In this document: positions 7,130-15,114 of the stretch, piece by piece
Layout of the letters: every line of letters begins with the position of its first letter
Numbering within the stretch: position 1 is the stretch's first letter
Assembly: GCA_027624045.1 (NCBI GenBank)
Contig: JAQBUE010000038.1
Span: 1-34,064, forward strand
Length of the DNA: 34,064 bases
Direction: 5' to 3'
DNA from: Acidobacteriota bacterium
GTDB lineage: Bacteria > Acidobacteriota > Terriglobia > Bryobacterales > UBA6623
Translations under genes and position numbers: made by a program
The notes under the pieces: generated by a model
The model's input: the letters and a program-made list of their open reading frames with translations, nothing else
The model's database searches: none
What the model was told of the DNA's origin: nothing

Positions 7130-7546
7130 ATGGGACTTTTTGATTTTCTCCGGCCCAAGTGGAAGCACAGCAATCCCGACGTGCGCATCGCGGCCGCTCG
7201 CGCGACCGACGACGTTGAGGTCCTGAAGAAGCTGGCCACCGACGATCGCGATTGGTTCGTGCGGCACCGCGTGTTCGATGAGATCCGCGACCGCAATCTC
7301 GGCGGCGACAGCATCTACGCCGACCTCGCGAAGAACTCCGTCGATGAGGAGATTCGCCGCAAAGCGATCAAGAAGCTCAGCGACGAGGTTCTGCTCGCCG
7401 ACATCGCCAAGAACGAGAAGTTCCGCTATGTCCGCGACGCCGCGGAACATCGCTTGGACGAGTTGCAGCGCAACATCTACGGCGAGAAGCCCGAACCGCA
7501 GTCCCCCGAACCTCAATCCAGCGCGCCCGCCCAAACGGCCGGCTAG
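7130..7546 (+). CDS. Small HEAT-like alpha-solenoid repeat protein
   Basis: A 138-residue soluble protein with no signal peptide. It opens with MGLFDFLRPKWKHSNPDVR, an N-terminus I associate with small bacterial HEAT or variant-leucine-repeat proteins. Helical repeats of about 25-30 residues follow: NPDVRIAAARATDDVEVLKK, DRDWFVRHRVFDEI and VDEEIRRKAIKKL, then YVRDAAEHRLDEL. Each has the D-x-x-VR-x-x-A pattern. The tail after residue 120 is proline/glutamine-rich (EPQSPEPQSS) and likely disordered. Such solenoids bind other proteins; no partner can be named. The gene has its own near-consensus promoter with almost no leader. It converges with the VOC gene, whose stop lies 18 bases away. Confidence 0.7.
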   Translation: MGLFDFLRPKWKHSNPDVRIAAARATDDVEVLKKLATDDRDWFVRHRVFDEIRDRNLGGDSIYADLAKNSVDEEIRRKAIKKLSDEVLLADIAKNEKFRYVRDAAEHRLDELQRNIYGEKPEPQSPEPQSSAPAQTAG

Positions 7547-7564
7547 GCGAGTGACGTCGTCGCG

Positions 7565-7936
7565 TTACGCGATGGGACTGTCTCTGTGGATCAGGTGCAG
7601 GATGTTGCCTTCCGGATCGAGGAAGAAGGCAAGCCGATTTCCGCCGGCGCTCAGTTCCTGAATAATCTCGACACCCTTGCTCACTAGATCGTTCTTGTCG
7701 GCGTCGATGTCATCCGTCGAAATCGCGAGGTGACGGATGCCCGGCGTTTTCATCGCGGTCTGCACGGGGTCCCCCTCGGACGGAATGATCTCCAGCATCG
7801 TGCCGTCGGGGGCCTTGACGAAAACGTTTCCGGCGTAGCGGTGGACGATCGGAAAGTTCAGCGTGGTTTCGTACCAGGAAGCCAGAGCCTCGGGGTCCGG
7901 TGTAGCGATAGCGGTGTGTTCAATTCCTTTGTACAT
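7565..7936 (-). CDS. VOC-family protein (glyoxalase/dioxygenase superfamily)
   Basis: A 123-residue vicinal-oxygen-chelate fold protein made of two beta-alpha-beta-beta-beta modules. Expected metal ligands are His7 (GIEHTAI), Glu49 (TMLEII) and His69 (IRHLAI). The fourth position, usually a glutamate in a DP-x-G-N-x-L-E-L strand, is His114 in DPEGNILHLIHR. This suggests an unusual site, or that a neighbouring residue serves. Substrate unknown; members include glyoxalase I, ring-cleaving dioxygenases and resistance proteins. It starts 27 bases after the ceramidase-like gene's stop and so is probably the last gene of that leftward run, though TACAAT (plus-strand 7966-7971, read leftward) could give it a separate promoter. 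A GA-rich ribosome binding site AGAGGAG lies about 12 bases upstream. Confidence 0.85.
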   Translation of the reverse strand: MYKGIEHTAIATPDPEALASWYETTLNFPIVHRYAGNVFVKAPDGTMLEIIPSEGDPVQTAMKTPGIRHLAISTDDIDADKNDLVSKGVEIIQELSAGGNRLAFFLDPEGNILHLIHRDSPIA

Positions 7937-7963
7937 ACCTTCGTTCGACTCCTCTAAGAGAAC

Positions 7964-9493
7964 CTATTGTAATTGTGCCGGCACGCTGCCGTACGACCAG
8001 CCCTCAGCAGTGAATGGCGCATGTGGCGCACGCACGGGCGACTTGCCTGGCGTCAGGCTGTTCGCGAGGCGGACTCCTGCGTCGGCCATCTGCGTTCCGG
8101 CTGTACGTTCGAGATTGCTGTAGCTGGTCAGCCGTGTTTCGTAGCCGCCGCCGGTCTCACTCAGCGCTTCCTCGGTGGGGACGTAGCCGACACAGCCGTT
8201 CGCCAACTCGACTGGATACGTAAACGGGAACTTGCTGCGCTTCTTGATGTCGAGACCGTACTCCACGAAGTACTCCGCGGGGTCAGTCACAAAGACCGCC
8301 GGGCCGATCTGGATAGCCTGTACCTCGGCATCGACCACCGGCGTTTTGGCGATCAGAGCGTCGAGCATGACGGTTTCTTTGGCAAACGTCCACACGCTCG
8401 GGTCGGCGCCGTCGGGCCCCTGCTTCGCGACTTCGATTGCCTTCTTGAGGTTTTCCGGACTCGGAACGCGCCGTGGGATCTTGAGCACTTCGACGGCTGA
8501 GTCGACCGGCCCCATCGGACCGGTATGCATCGAGGCCAACACCTTAACGGCCTCAGCGCCCACGCGCGCGCCGACGAGCCGCGCCCATTCCTCGCGGCCC
8601 GGGCTGGCGTAGGGACTCAAGTTATCGACCTGAGTGATGTCGCCATTGGCGCCCGCAACGAAGACAACGATAACGCCCTGGCCGAACACGCCGCGAATCG
8701 TTTTCTCGAGATAGTAGATCCAGTTGGCCGAAATGCCCCCGGGACTGGTCGTCGCGTGGCAGGCGTAGTTGACGATACAGCCGATCAGATTGCCATCTTC
8801 ATCGAAACTGCCGATGACGCCGACTTCCGGGTCGGTCGGTCCCGCCGGACGGATGATGTCGGGATTGCCCTGGCGCGGGTGCGTTTGCGTGCGGCCGTTC
8901 TTCATACGGAAGCGGCGGTTGAAAGCCGCTTCCTTCTCGTAACCGGACCCGACGCCGCAAGCGAGCTCGCGACGCTTGCCGTTGGCCTGCAGAACGGCGG
9001 AGATGATCTGGTCCTCAACGTATTTCAGAAACTTCGGATCAGCCGCGGACGACTTCTCGTAGGCCAACTCCTGCACGAATTTCGAAGCGTGGTCGAATTC
9101 GCCTGGTTGCACCATCCCTACCGGGCCGGATGAATGCGAGTGGGATGCTCCAATCAGGATCGCGTCGCCGTCAATGCCGGACTTGCGTTCGATCGCATCG
9201 CGGACTTTCAGCACAAGCCGGCGCGGAATCATCAGCGTGTCCGTCCCAACGACCGCGACCCGCTTTGCGCCGTCGTCAAACACAGACGCACGCACCTTGC
9301 AGGCATCGTGAAAGTGTTGGTGGAACACCTTGCCGTAGCCGCCCGGCTGCTCCATTCCGATGTCGGGAGTGATATCGGTTTCGGCGTATCCGACCCGGAG
9401 CAGGGAAGTGGCAGCCTGTGCTCGGCCGCCGGCAAGTATCGCGGCCATGGGAGCCGCCAGCGTTACACGTGTCAGAAAATCTCTGCGATTCAT
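7964..9493 (-). CDS. Tat-exported neutral/alkaline ceramidase-like hydrolase
   Basis: A 509-residue exported protein related to the N-terminal domain of neutral/alkaline non-lysosomal ceramidases, zinc amidases that split ceramide into sphingosine and fatty acid. The N-terminus MNRRDFLTRVTLAAP is a twin-arginine signal, implying export in the folded state. Family marks are VGYAETDITPD at the domain start, the probable zinc segment ASHSHSSG (117-124), NYACHAT (242-248) and GANGDITQ (281-288). GISANWIYYLE stands where ceramidases carry the serine-containing active-site loop, so the site is divergent and the true substrate uncertain. The ATG at 9493 is chosen over an upstream start because the RR motif begins there. 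It lies 30 bases after the stop of the propeller gene, clearly in the same transcription unit. Confidence 0.82.
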   Translation of the reverse strand: MNRRDFLTRVTLAAPMAAILAGGRAQAATSLLRVGYAETDITPDIGMEQPGGYGKVFHQHFHDACKVRASVFDDGAKRVAVVGTDTLMIPRRLVLKVRDAIERKSGIDGDAILIGASHSHSSGPVGMVQPGEFDHASKFVQELAYEKSSAADPKFLKYVEDQIISAVLQANGKRRELACGVGSGYEKEAAFNRRFRMKNGRTQTHPRQGNPDIIRPAGPTDPEVGVIGSFDEDGNLIGCIVNYACHATTSPGGISANWIYYLEKTIRGVFGQGVIVVFVAGANGDITQVDNLSPYASPGREEWARLVGARVGAEAVKVLASMHTGPMGPVDSAVEVLKIPRRVPSPENLKKAIEVAKQGPDGADPSVWTFAKETVMLDALIAKTPVVDAEVQAIQIGPAVFVTDPAEYFVEYGLDIKKRSKFPFTYPVELANGCVGYVPTEEALSETGGGYETRLTSYSNLERTAGTQMADAGVRLANSLTPGKSPVRAPHAPFTAEGWSYGSVPAQLQ

Positions 9494-9523
9494 CTCAGCC
9501 CCCGTTACTTCCCACACAGCCCT

Positions 9524-10990
9524 TTACTTCCCAAAGCGCAACGCGAAAAGGTCCGCGTCGCGCATCACAAAGCGAATCTTGACGACTTGTCCGGTGACGT
9601 TCCGAAGCGGGGTTCGGTCCGTGCGGGTTCCCGGCCTGGGCCAAACGACTTCACCGTCGATCTCATCTCCATACAGCACCGGCGAATCCTCAAGCGAGAA
9701 GCCGGGGAGCGCTTGCCCTTTCTCGTTTTGAATCTCGATTCGAATGCTGCCCGCGCCCGATGTGGCGTAGTTCAAATACAGGCGTTCGCCCTTGAATATG
9801 AGCGGCTTCGTGATGAGTTCGCCGCCGGGATAGCCCGCGGTGACCGCAACGAATCCGTCGGTTCGCAGTGTCATGCGCTCGATATGCGCCGTGGGGTAGG
9901 TGTAGTTGCGAGAGACGTACAGCGAAATCTCATCAGGTGCGGTCGCGACGACGCCACGCGAGACGGCGTTTGTCCGATGGACCCAATTGCGCTCGTCGCG
10001 CCCGGGCCGAATAAATCCCTCGATGAAGCGATGCCAGTGGACGCCGTCGCGGCTCGACATGAAGACACCGTCCGACAAACCATTGTTCTTCTCGTCGTCG
10101 ACCTTAGTCCGAAACGGCATGAAGCGCTTCGGAAACGCGAGATAGATGTGCGGCGCGCGAAAGTAGGGAATCGTGGCGTTCGTGTAGAGGTTTTCTGGCG
10201 GAGCGTCTCCGTAGTCGGCCCATTCACCGGGCGTCCAATGAATGAAATCTTTCGACGTTGCTGTCTTGATCGTTCGCACCCCGTGCCGGAAGTCGCGGTA
10301 GACGGCGACATAGTGTCCGCGAACCTCATCCCAGAAAGGCACGTTTTGCGAATCGAACTTGCCGTCTGTGATGACGGGCTCGTCCCGCATCTTTTCCCAG
10401 TGGAGGCCGTCGGCCGACTTCAGGGCCAGCAACGGTCCGCCGGCGAGCGCCTTATAGCGTTCCGAGTCGGGCGAGGCGGGATTGGTGTCCTTGAATGGCG
10501 CGAAGTTGTGGCCGCCCTCGCCCATCCAGACGATGCTGTTTTGCTTCGAGCCGTTGAACTCGTAGATGCCCAGCGGCGGCTTGGTCCACGTAATTCCGTC
10601 CTTGCTTTGCGCGTAGGCAGTGAGTTGCGGGTGCTCCTTGGGAACCGGCTCGTCCGCACGCACCATGGACTGAATCACGTAGTCGGGGTCGGAGCTGCCG
10701 CGATAGTACATGCGGTAACGGCGCTCGTCTTCGAAGGCCTTGTCCTCAAGAACAGTGACGTAGATACTGGTGTTGCCTTCCCATGGTTTGTCGAATGCGA
10801 TCGCCTTGCCTGCGGATTGTGGCCGCTGGAGCTGCAACCGCACGCCATCCATCGAGCCGACCAAATAGTCGTCAACGAAAAGCTCACGCCGCGAACCGAT
10901 GTTGATGGGTTCCGGCGACGGAGATTGCGGAAACAATGCAGGCGTGCATAGCAGGCCCGCGGCTAGAGGAATTAGGAGTCTACGATTCAT
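9524..10990 (-). CDS. Secreted GH32/GH43-like beta-propeller protein
   Basis: A 488-residue protein with a signal peptide (MNRRLLIPLAAGLLCTPALF). The rest reads as a five-bladed propeller of the kind annotated as glycosyl hydrolase family 32-like: a start block RRELFVDDYLVGSMDG, then repeated segments pairing display residues with phrases such as AYAQSKDGITW, LKSADGLHWEK and TSKDFIHWTPGEW, and MSSRDGVHWHRFIEGFI. These S/T-x-D-G-x-x-W repeats are Asp-box-like. A C-terminal beta-sandwich-like part (about 390-488) includes IRIEIQNEKGQALPGF. No catalytic triad can be assigned, so hydrolase activity is unproven. The ATG at 10990 follows an AGAAGG ribosome binding site. It sits between the cytochrome-PQQ gene (155-base gap) and the ceramidase-like gene. 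Confidence 0.75.
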   Translation of the reverse strand: MNRRLLIPLAAGLLCTPALFPQSPSPEPINIGSRRELFVDDYLVGSMDGVRLQLQRPQSAGKAIAFDKPWEGNTSIYVTVLEDKAFEDERRYRMYYRGSSDPDYVIQSMVRADEPVPKEHPQLTAYAQSKDGITWTKPPLGIYEFNGSKQNSIVWMGEGGHNFAPFKDTNPASPDSERYKALAGGPLLALKSADGLHWEKMRDEPVITDGKFDSQNVPFWDEVRGHYVAVYRDFRHGVRTIKTATSKDFIHWTPGEWADYGDAPPENLYTNATIPYFRAPHIYLAFPKRFMPFRTKVDDEKNNGLSDGVFMSSRDGVHWHRFIEGFIRPGRDERNWVHRTNAVSRGVVATAPDEISLYVSRNYTYPTAHIERMTLRTDGFVAVTAGYPGGELITKPLIFKGERLYLNYATSGAGSIRIEIQNEKGQALPGFSLEDSPVLYGDEIDGEVVWPRPGTRTDRTPLRNVTGQVVKIRFVMRDADLFALRFGK

Positions 10991-11145
10991 TAGAGCCTTC
11001 TGGACCTCAGAGTCTTCTCGACCAGCGGCGGCTGACGCGACGCCGGCGGACATATTCTCTACTCTGCCGAGTTTAACGAGCATTCTAACTGTTGAGGGAG
11101 GTCGCGGGGCGGGCCGCCTCTTCATTTCAACGTCTCCGCGAAAAC

Positions 11146-13503
11146 CTAGTCCGGCAGCGCGAACGAAAGAATGTTCCCGCCAGAGGCGATGGCGACGTAC
11201 TGCTTGCCCTTGACCATGTAGGTAATCGGCGAGCCCTTCCAAATCTGATTCGCCTCGAAATGCCAAAGCGTCTTGCCCGCCGCCGCATCCACCGCCGCGA
11301 AGCTGCCGCCGTTCTCGCCGTAAAAGACCAGGCCGCCTTGGGTTGAAAGCACGCCGGAATAGTTCGAATCGGGCGTGCCGACCTGCGGGATTTCCCAAGC
11401 GATCTTGCCGCTATCGACTTCCAGCGCCCGGATGACTTTGCGCGGCGGGTCGTCCGGGTTCCTGTACGGCAGAAATCCCCCGAGGCGCGCCTTGCGGTAG
11501 ATGGTGCAATCCTCAACGGCCATTACGTAGAGCAGACCCGTGCCAGAGTGGAACGCGGTTGAATACCAGTTTGTCGCGCCCCGTACCGCAGGACACGACT
11601 TCGTTCCGCCCAGCGTCGGCTCATTGCCGGGCAACAGTTGCGGTACGCCCTTCGAGTCGATGCGGCTTGCCCAGGTGAGCTTCTTGACGAACGGTTCGCC
11701 GAGCAGAAACTCGCCGGTCGTGCGGTCGAGAACGTAGTAGAAACCGTTGCGGTTCGCTTGCAGCAGAAGCTTGCGTTTGCGTCCTTGAAACTCGCGATCT
11801 ACTAAAAGGACGGGCTCAGTAGCATCCCAATCATGAACATCATTGGGCGTAAACTGGAAGTACCACTTTAACTCTCCGGTCTTCACGTCGAGAGCCACGA
11901 CAGCGTTCGTATAGAGGTTCACGCCCGCGCGTTCGGTGGCGTCGGTATCAGGCCACGGGTTGCCCGTCGTCCAGTAGAGCAATCCCGATTCGGCGTCATA
12001 CGAGCCTGTGAGCCAGGTCGCTCCACCGCCTAGTTCGATGACGTCTCCGCTCCAGGTTTCAGAGCCCGGTTCGCCCCTTGCCGGGACGGTCCAGAAGCGC
12101 CAAGCACGCTCGCCGGTGGTGACTTTGTAGGCGTCGAGAAAGCCGCGGATACCCTGATCGCCGCCGCCGATACCGGCGATGACGAGGTCGTTCACGACTA
12201 GCGGGGCCCCGGTCGCGCCGTAAGGGCCCGGCAGGTCGGCTTCTGGCATCACGACATCCCACATCAGGCTGCCTGTGATGCGGTTGAGGCAGATGAGGTG
12301 GGCGTCATCGGTGTTGAAGAAGACGCGGTCGCCCAGCAGCGCCACGCCGCGGTTTGCGCCGAGCGAGGCGTCGCCGGAGACCCCGTCCGCCGGGGACGCG
12401 GGCCGCACGTAACACCAGATTTGGCGGCCCGTTCGCGCATCAAGCGCGCAGACACGATTCGGACCGGTCACAAACATGACGCCGTCGCTGACCAAGGGCG
12501 TAGTTTCAAGCGGTGAGTAGGGGATCGAATGCGACCATTGAAGCCGCAGCCTTGCTGCATTCGCCGCGCTGATCTGATCGAGGGTACTGTGGCGGTTTCC
12601 GTTGAGATTGCCGTTGTACGTGGGCCACTCGCCCGCGTCCGGGGAGAGAATCTTGCTGATCTCAAGCGCTGAGACGGCTTCCGGCCGCCTCTTGAGCGGG
12701 CCGATCGGGATACCGCCGCGGCGGCTTAGATACGCCAGCAAGTCGCGGCGTTCCTCGGCGGATGCGCTGAGGCGAGGCATCAGAGGCTGCTGTTCGAGCG
12801 AGACCTCCGCGTACTCGCCTTCGAGCAACAGATGGAAGCGCCCATCCAATGTTTGCAATTGCAGGTCATGCATGCCACGCCCGCGAACGAATCCGCGCAA
12901 CGACGAGCCATTCGTCAACCGGACGTTGGCCACCTGCCAGACGTTATCTGGACAGAACGCCCAGCCCGGACAAGAAGCCGATGTGCGGTTCGCGGCCCGC
13001 TCCGCGGCGTCGTCGAGCGAGCGGTCAAGTTCTTGCACCGTAAGCTGCCGCCCGATGCTCGAAAGGTCTGGCCCATTGGTTCCACCCCGCCCCTCGACCA
13101 TGTGGCAGCTTGCGCACTTACCTTTGTGATGGAAGTACTGCTCGCCGGCGCGAAAGTTTCCAGCTGGCTTGATGTCGTAAGCGGAGGCATTCAGGCTGTG
13201 TATCCAGGCAGAGATGGCGTCGAGCTGATCATCCGGAAGCGCAAACGGCGGCATGCCGCCCTGGGTTCCGTTGCGGATGACGCCGCGTATCTCGTTGGCG
13301 GAGCGACTGCGCAACTCGCGGCTGTTCGCAAGGGCCGGGCCACGATCGGTGCCCATGGCTTCTTCGCCGTGGCACGTTGCGCAAAGAGTGATGAACTGAG
13401 CGGGCGCCGCTTGCTGCCCACCGGCGTTCTGAGCGGCGGCTGGCGCGCTGAAGCAGCACAGCGCGGCGCCCAATGTAGACCACAACAACAATCCCGTTTT
13501 CAT
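11146..13503 (-). CDS. Two-haem cytochrome c / PQQ-dependent dehydrogenase fusion
   Basis: A 785-residue periplasmic quinohaemoprotein that probably oxidises an alcohol or sugar and passes electrons to its own haems. After a signal peptide ending APAAAQ comes a first cytochrome c domain with CATCH (41-45) and axial Met84 in GGMPPF. A second has CASCH (130-134) followed by a long strand-rich segment (VRLTNGSSLRGFV to LLAYLSRRGG). That segment resembles the putative haem-binding domain common in Planctomycetes and Acidobacteria. From about residue 310 an eight-bladed PQQ propeller begins (GEWPTYNGNLNGNRHS), with ALDARTGRQIWC, TTGNPWPDTD and the catalytic-type NDVHDWDAT. The haem domains lie N-terminal, the reverse of classical type II quinohaemoprotein alcohol dehydrogenases, and the adjacent-cysteine disulfide of methanol dehydrogenase is absent. 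It heads the leftward four-gene run. Substrate unknown. Confidence 0.87.
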   Translation of the reverse strand: MKTGLLLWSTLGAALCCFSAPAAAQNAGGQQAAPAQFITLCATCHGEEAMGTDRGPALANSRELRSRSANEIRGVIRNGTQGGMPPFALPDDQLDAISAWIHSLNASAYDIKPAGNFRAGEQYFHHKGKCASCHMVEGRGGTNGPDLSSIGRQLTVQELDRSLDDAAERAANRTSASCPGWAFCPDNVWQVANVRLTNGSSLRGFVRGRGMHDLQLQTLDGRFHLLLEGEYAEVSLEQQPLMPRLSASAEERRDLLAYLSRRGGIPIGPLKRRPEAVSALEISKILSPDAGEWPTYNGNLNGNRHSTLDQISAANAARLRLQWSHSIPYSPLETTPLVSDGVMFVTGPNRVCALDARTGRQIWCYVRPASPADGVSGDASLGANRGVALLGDRVFFNTDDAHLICLNRITGSLMWDVVMPEADLPGPYGATGAPLVVNDLVIAGIGGGDQGIRGFLDAYKVTTGERAWRFWTVPARGEPGSETWSGDVIELGGGATWLTGSYDAESGLLYWTTGNPWPDTDATERAGVNLYTNAVVALDVKTGELKWYFQFTPNDVHDWDATEPVLLVDREFQGRKRKLLLQANRNGFYYVLDRTTGEFLLGEPFVKKLTWASRIDSKGVPQLLPGNEPTLGGTKSCPAVRGATNWYSTAFHSGTGLLYVMAVEDCTIYRKARLGGFLPYRNPDDPPRKVIRALEVDSGKIAWEIPQVGTPDSNYSGVLSTQGGLVFYGENGGSFAAVDAAAGKTLWHFEANQIWKGSPITYMVKGKQYVAIASGGNILSFALPD

Positions 13504-13678
13504 AGCTTTCGTTTCTCTGCGGGAACGACCGGCCGTCGCGTTCATGTCGGAAGTCGGCGGCGGTACCGTGTCTGGCCAAGTTTACAACTAAGCTCGGACC
13601 ATGTGCGACCTCAATGTCCTTCGGGCGCGGCCTGCCGTCTTGGGCGACCGGAGGCCGCTGGTCAACGCCGAAAGTCGC

Positions 13679-13684
13679 TACAAT
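13679..13684 (+). promoter_or_regulatory. Likely -10 box of the amidohydrolase gene
   Basis: TACAAT lies 25 bases before the ATG at 13710, in the 206-base divergent gap shared with the cytochrome-PQQ gene. A convincing -35 is not visible. A GGGAG ribosome binding site (13697-13701) follows, so unlike several other genes here this message has a normal short leader. Confidence 0.45.
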
Positions 13685-13709
13685 TCATCGAGGGTCGGGA
13701 GCACAAGCT

Positions 13710-14549
13710 ATGTCGACAAGAATATCAAGACGCCATCTGTTGCAGGCAGGCGCCGGGGCGCTTGCGATGCAACGCGCCGCAACCGCGACCCCGCCCGCGG
13801 GAAAACTCATTGTCGACGTCCACGCTCATCTCAAGCATGGCGACGCTGAGAAGACGGAGTATTCCGCCAAGGATATCGTCGGGGTGATGGATGCGGTCGG
13901 CATCGACCGTTCGATCGTCTTTGCGATGTCGACGACGACCCAACGGTCGATCACGTTTGCCGAGAAGGCGGTGGCCGAGTATCCGAAACGGCTGATTCCA
14001 TTCCTGTACGCCTTGCCGAACTACGAGCGGCCCGTCCTCGCCGACATTGACGATGCGCTGACGAACCGCGGGTTTCGCGGGATCAAGATTCATGCCGGCG
14101 AGTGCCGCCTGACCCCGTATGTGATCGACCCCGTTCTGGAACTCGCCGGGCGGCGCGACGTTCCGTGCTTGATCGACGCCACCGGCAGTCCAAGCGTCGC
14201 CCGCCGTTTAGCAGAGAGTTTTCCGCACACCACGATCTTGTTCGCCCACATGGGCGCCTACATGAGCCGAGACAGCGGAATGATCGATGCGTTTATCCAG
14301 GTCGCGGCCGATTACGACAATGCCTATCTGGACTTGAGTGCAGTGGCGCTCGTTTTCAAGATGGAGGAGGCAGTTCAGAAGGTTGGCGCCGATAAGCTGA
14401 TCTGGGGCACCGACGGGCCTCACAAGAACCCCAACCTGAACACCTACGCTCAGTTCGAGATGGAAAAGGTACAACGCCTCACGATCCCGCAGGCCGACAA
14501 AGACAAGATTCTGGGAGGCAATATCGTCAAGATGCTCGGTCTCACATGA
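13710..14549 (+). CDS. Tat-exported amidohydrolase (metal-dependent TIM-barrel family)
   Basis: A 279-residue member of the amidohydrolase-2 branch, which includes decarboxylases and lactonases acting on aromatic or sugar acids. The N-terminus MSTRISRRHLLQAG is a twin-arginine signal. Metal-site residues are in order: His38 and His40 (DVHAHL), Lys126 and His128 (IKIHAGE), His180 (FAHMGAY) and Asp235 (WGTDGPH). The barrel appears complete at the usual length for this branch. GGGAG at 13697-13701 with eight-base spacing sets the ATG at 13710; an upstream GTG or ATG in frame would bury the Tat signal. The gene is divergent from the cytochrome-PQQ gene, so the two may share control. Reaction not predictable from sequence alone. 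Confidence 0.85.
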   Translation: MSTRISRRHLLQAGAGALAMQRAATATPPAGKLIVDVHAHLKHGDAEKTEYSAKDIVGVMDAVGIDRSIVFAMSTTTQRSITFAEKAVAEYPKRLIPFLYALPNYERPVLADIDDALTNRGFRGIKIHAGECRLTPYVIDPVLELAGRRDVPCLIDATGSPSVARRLAESFPHTTILFAHMGAYMSRDSGMIDAFIQVAADYDNAYLDLSAVALVFKMEEAVQKVGADKLIWGTDGPHKNPNLNTYAQFEMEKVQRLTIPQADKDKILGGNIVKMLGLT

Positions 14550-14584
14550 GGAAGCTCCGCAAACGGGAACTCGGGTTGTGACAA

Positions 14585-14872
14585 CTAGGCCCGGACTTCC
14601 GGCTCGAAGCTGATCCTGAGCCGCGTTCCGGTTGCCGCGGCCAAGCGCTCAAGCGTTTGTGTGGATGGCCGGGTCCGCCCGCTTTCCAGCCTTGCAATGA
14701 CGGACTGCGTCGTCTCCATACGTTGCGCGAGTTGCTCCTGTGTGAGGCCGGCCGTCACACGCGCATTGATGACGGCTCGGGCAAGCGCGAACTCCGGCGC
14801 GAGATTCTCATGGGCCTCGCGGTATTCCTTGTTCTTCATCCACTTCTGGTGAAGGTCGCTCGCTTTGGTCAT
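14585..14872 (-). CDS. Orphan HigA-type antitoxin (XRE helix-turn-helix)
   Basis: A 95-residue protein of the HigA type: an N-terminal helix MTKASDLHQKWMKNKEYREA, then ALARAVINARVTAGLTQEQL opening a Cro/C1-type helix-turn-helix that continues TTQSVIARLESGRTRPS. It ends in the family's typical ATGTRLRISFEPE strand. The KW-M-x-N/D-x-E-YREA opening is typical of antitoxins paired with a HigB or RelE-type toxin encoded just upstream and overlapping the start. Here only 26 codons of such a toxin remain upstream (14869-14949), joined by an ATGA overlap. The antitoxin itself looks intact and may persist as a regulator or as an anti-addiction module against a related toxin, for example the intact HigB at 3340; that cross-talk is speculation. 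Confidence 0.82.
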   Translation of the reverse strand: MTKASDLHQKWMKNKEYREAHENLAPEFALARAVINARVTAGLTQEQLAQRMETTQSVIARLESGRTRPSTQTLERLAAATGTRLRISFEPEVRA

Positions 14873-14949
14873 TGCGAAATCTCCTTTGCTCGCTGAAGGG
14901 CCAGTTCGATCTCACTGTTCGGGGCTTCTACGGTCCACGCTGCGGCCAT
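14869..14949 (-). pseudogene. C-terminal remnant of a HigB/RelE-type toxin
   Basis: Reading leftward from 14949 gives 26 codons, MAAAWTVEAPNSEIELALQR then AKEISQ, with the TGA sharing an ATGA with the antitoxin start. The last 18 residues match the C-terminal tail of HigB-type toxins (K-T-P-x-x-E-I-x-x-A-x-x-R), as also seen in the intact toxin at 3340-3729. A TAG stands three codons before the ATG, and no toxin core is present upstream in any frame I read. The body of the gene is therefore lost. Confidence 0.65.
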
Positions 14950-15098
14950 TCGAGCCTATAGCATTTGTGCTAATGACGATGAGGTGCAACCATCGGTGCC
15001 TCTGGGCCTGCCGTGCCCGCCGAGTCGATCGCCAAGATCCAGGAGTTTCGTACGCGGATGATCGGCGGCTCACTGACCGGAAATGTCCAGCATTGCGC

Positions 15099-15104
15099 TA
15101 CAAT
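15099..15104 (+). promoter_or_regulatory. Likely -10 box of the O-methyltransferase gene
   Basis: TACAAT ends ten bases before the ATG at 15115, so transcription would start within a few bases of the start codon. No clear -35 is present; CTGACC at 15073-15078 is at a poor spacing of 20 bases. No ribosome binding site precedes the ATG, consistent with a leaderless or near-leaderless message. Confidence 0.5.
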
Positions 15105-15114
15105 CACTTGCCTT

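Noticed and set aside
7560..7572. TCGCG-tta-CGCGA hairpin at the VOC stop codon as a terminator
   Set aside because: Five-base arms, three-base loop and no T-tract; too weak to call.
9134..10951. 605-codon open frame on the plus strand
   Set aside because: It lies antisense to the ceramidase-like and GH32-like genes, whose domains are clear. Long antisense frames are common in GC-rich DNA and this one has no recognisable motif.
12832..13887. 351-codon plus-strand frame
   Set aside because: Antisense to the two-haem cytochrome domains and overlaps the amidohydrolase in another frame; no motif.
15013..15114. N-terminal extension of the O-methyltransferase from GTG 15013
   Set aside because: The extension runs through the -10 box and has no counterpart in the family's N-terminus.
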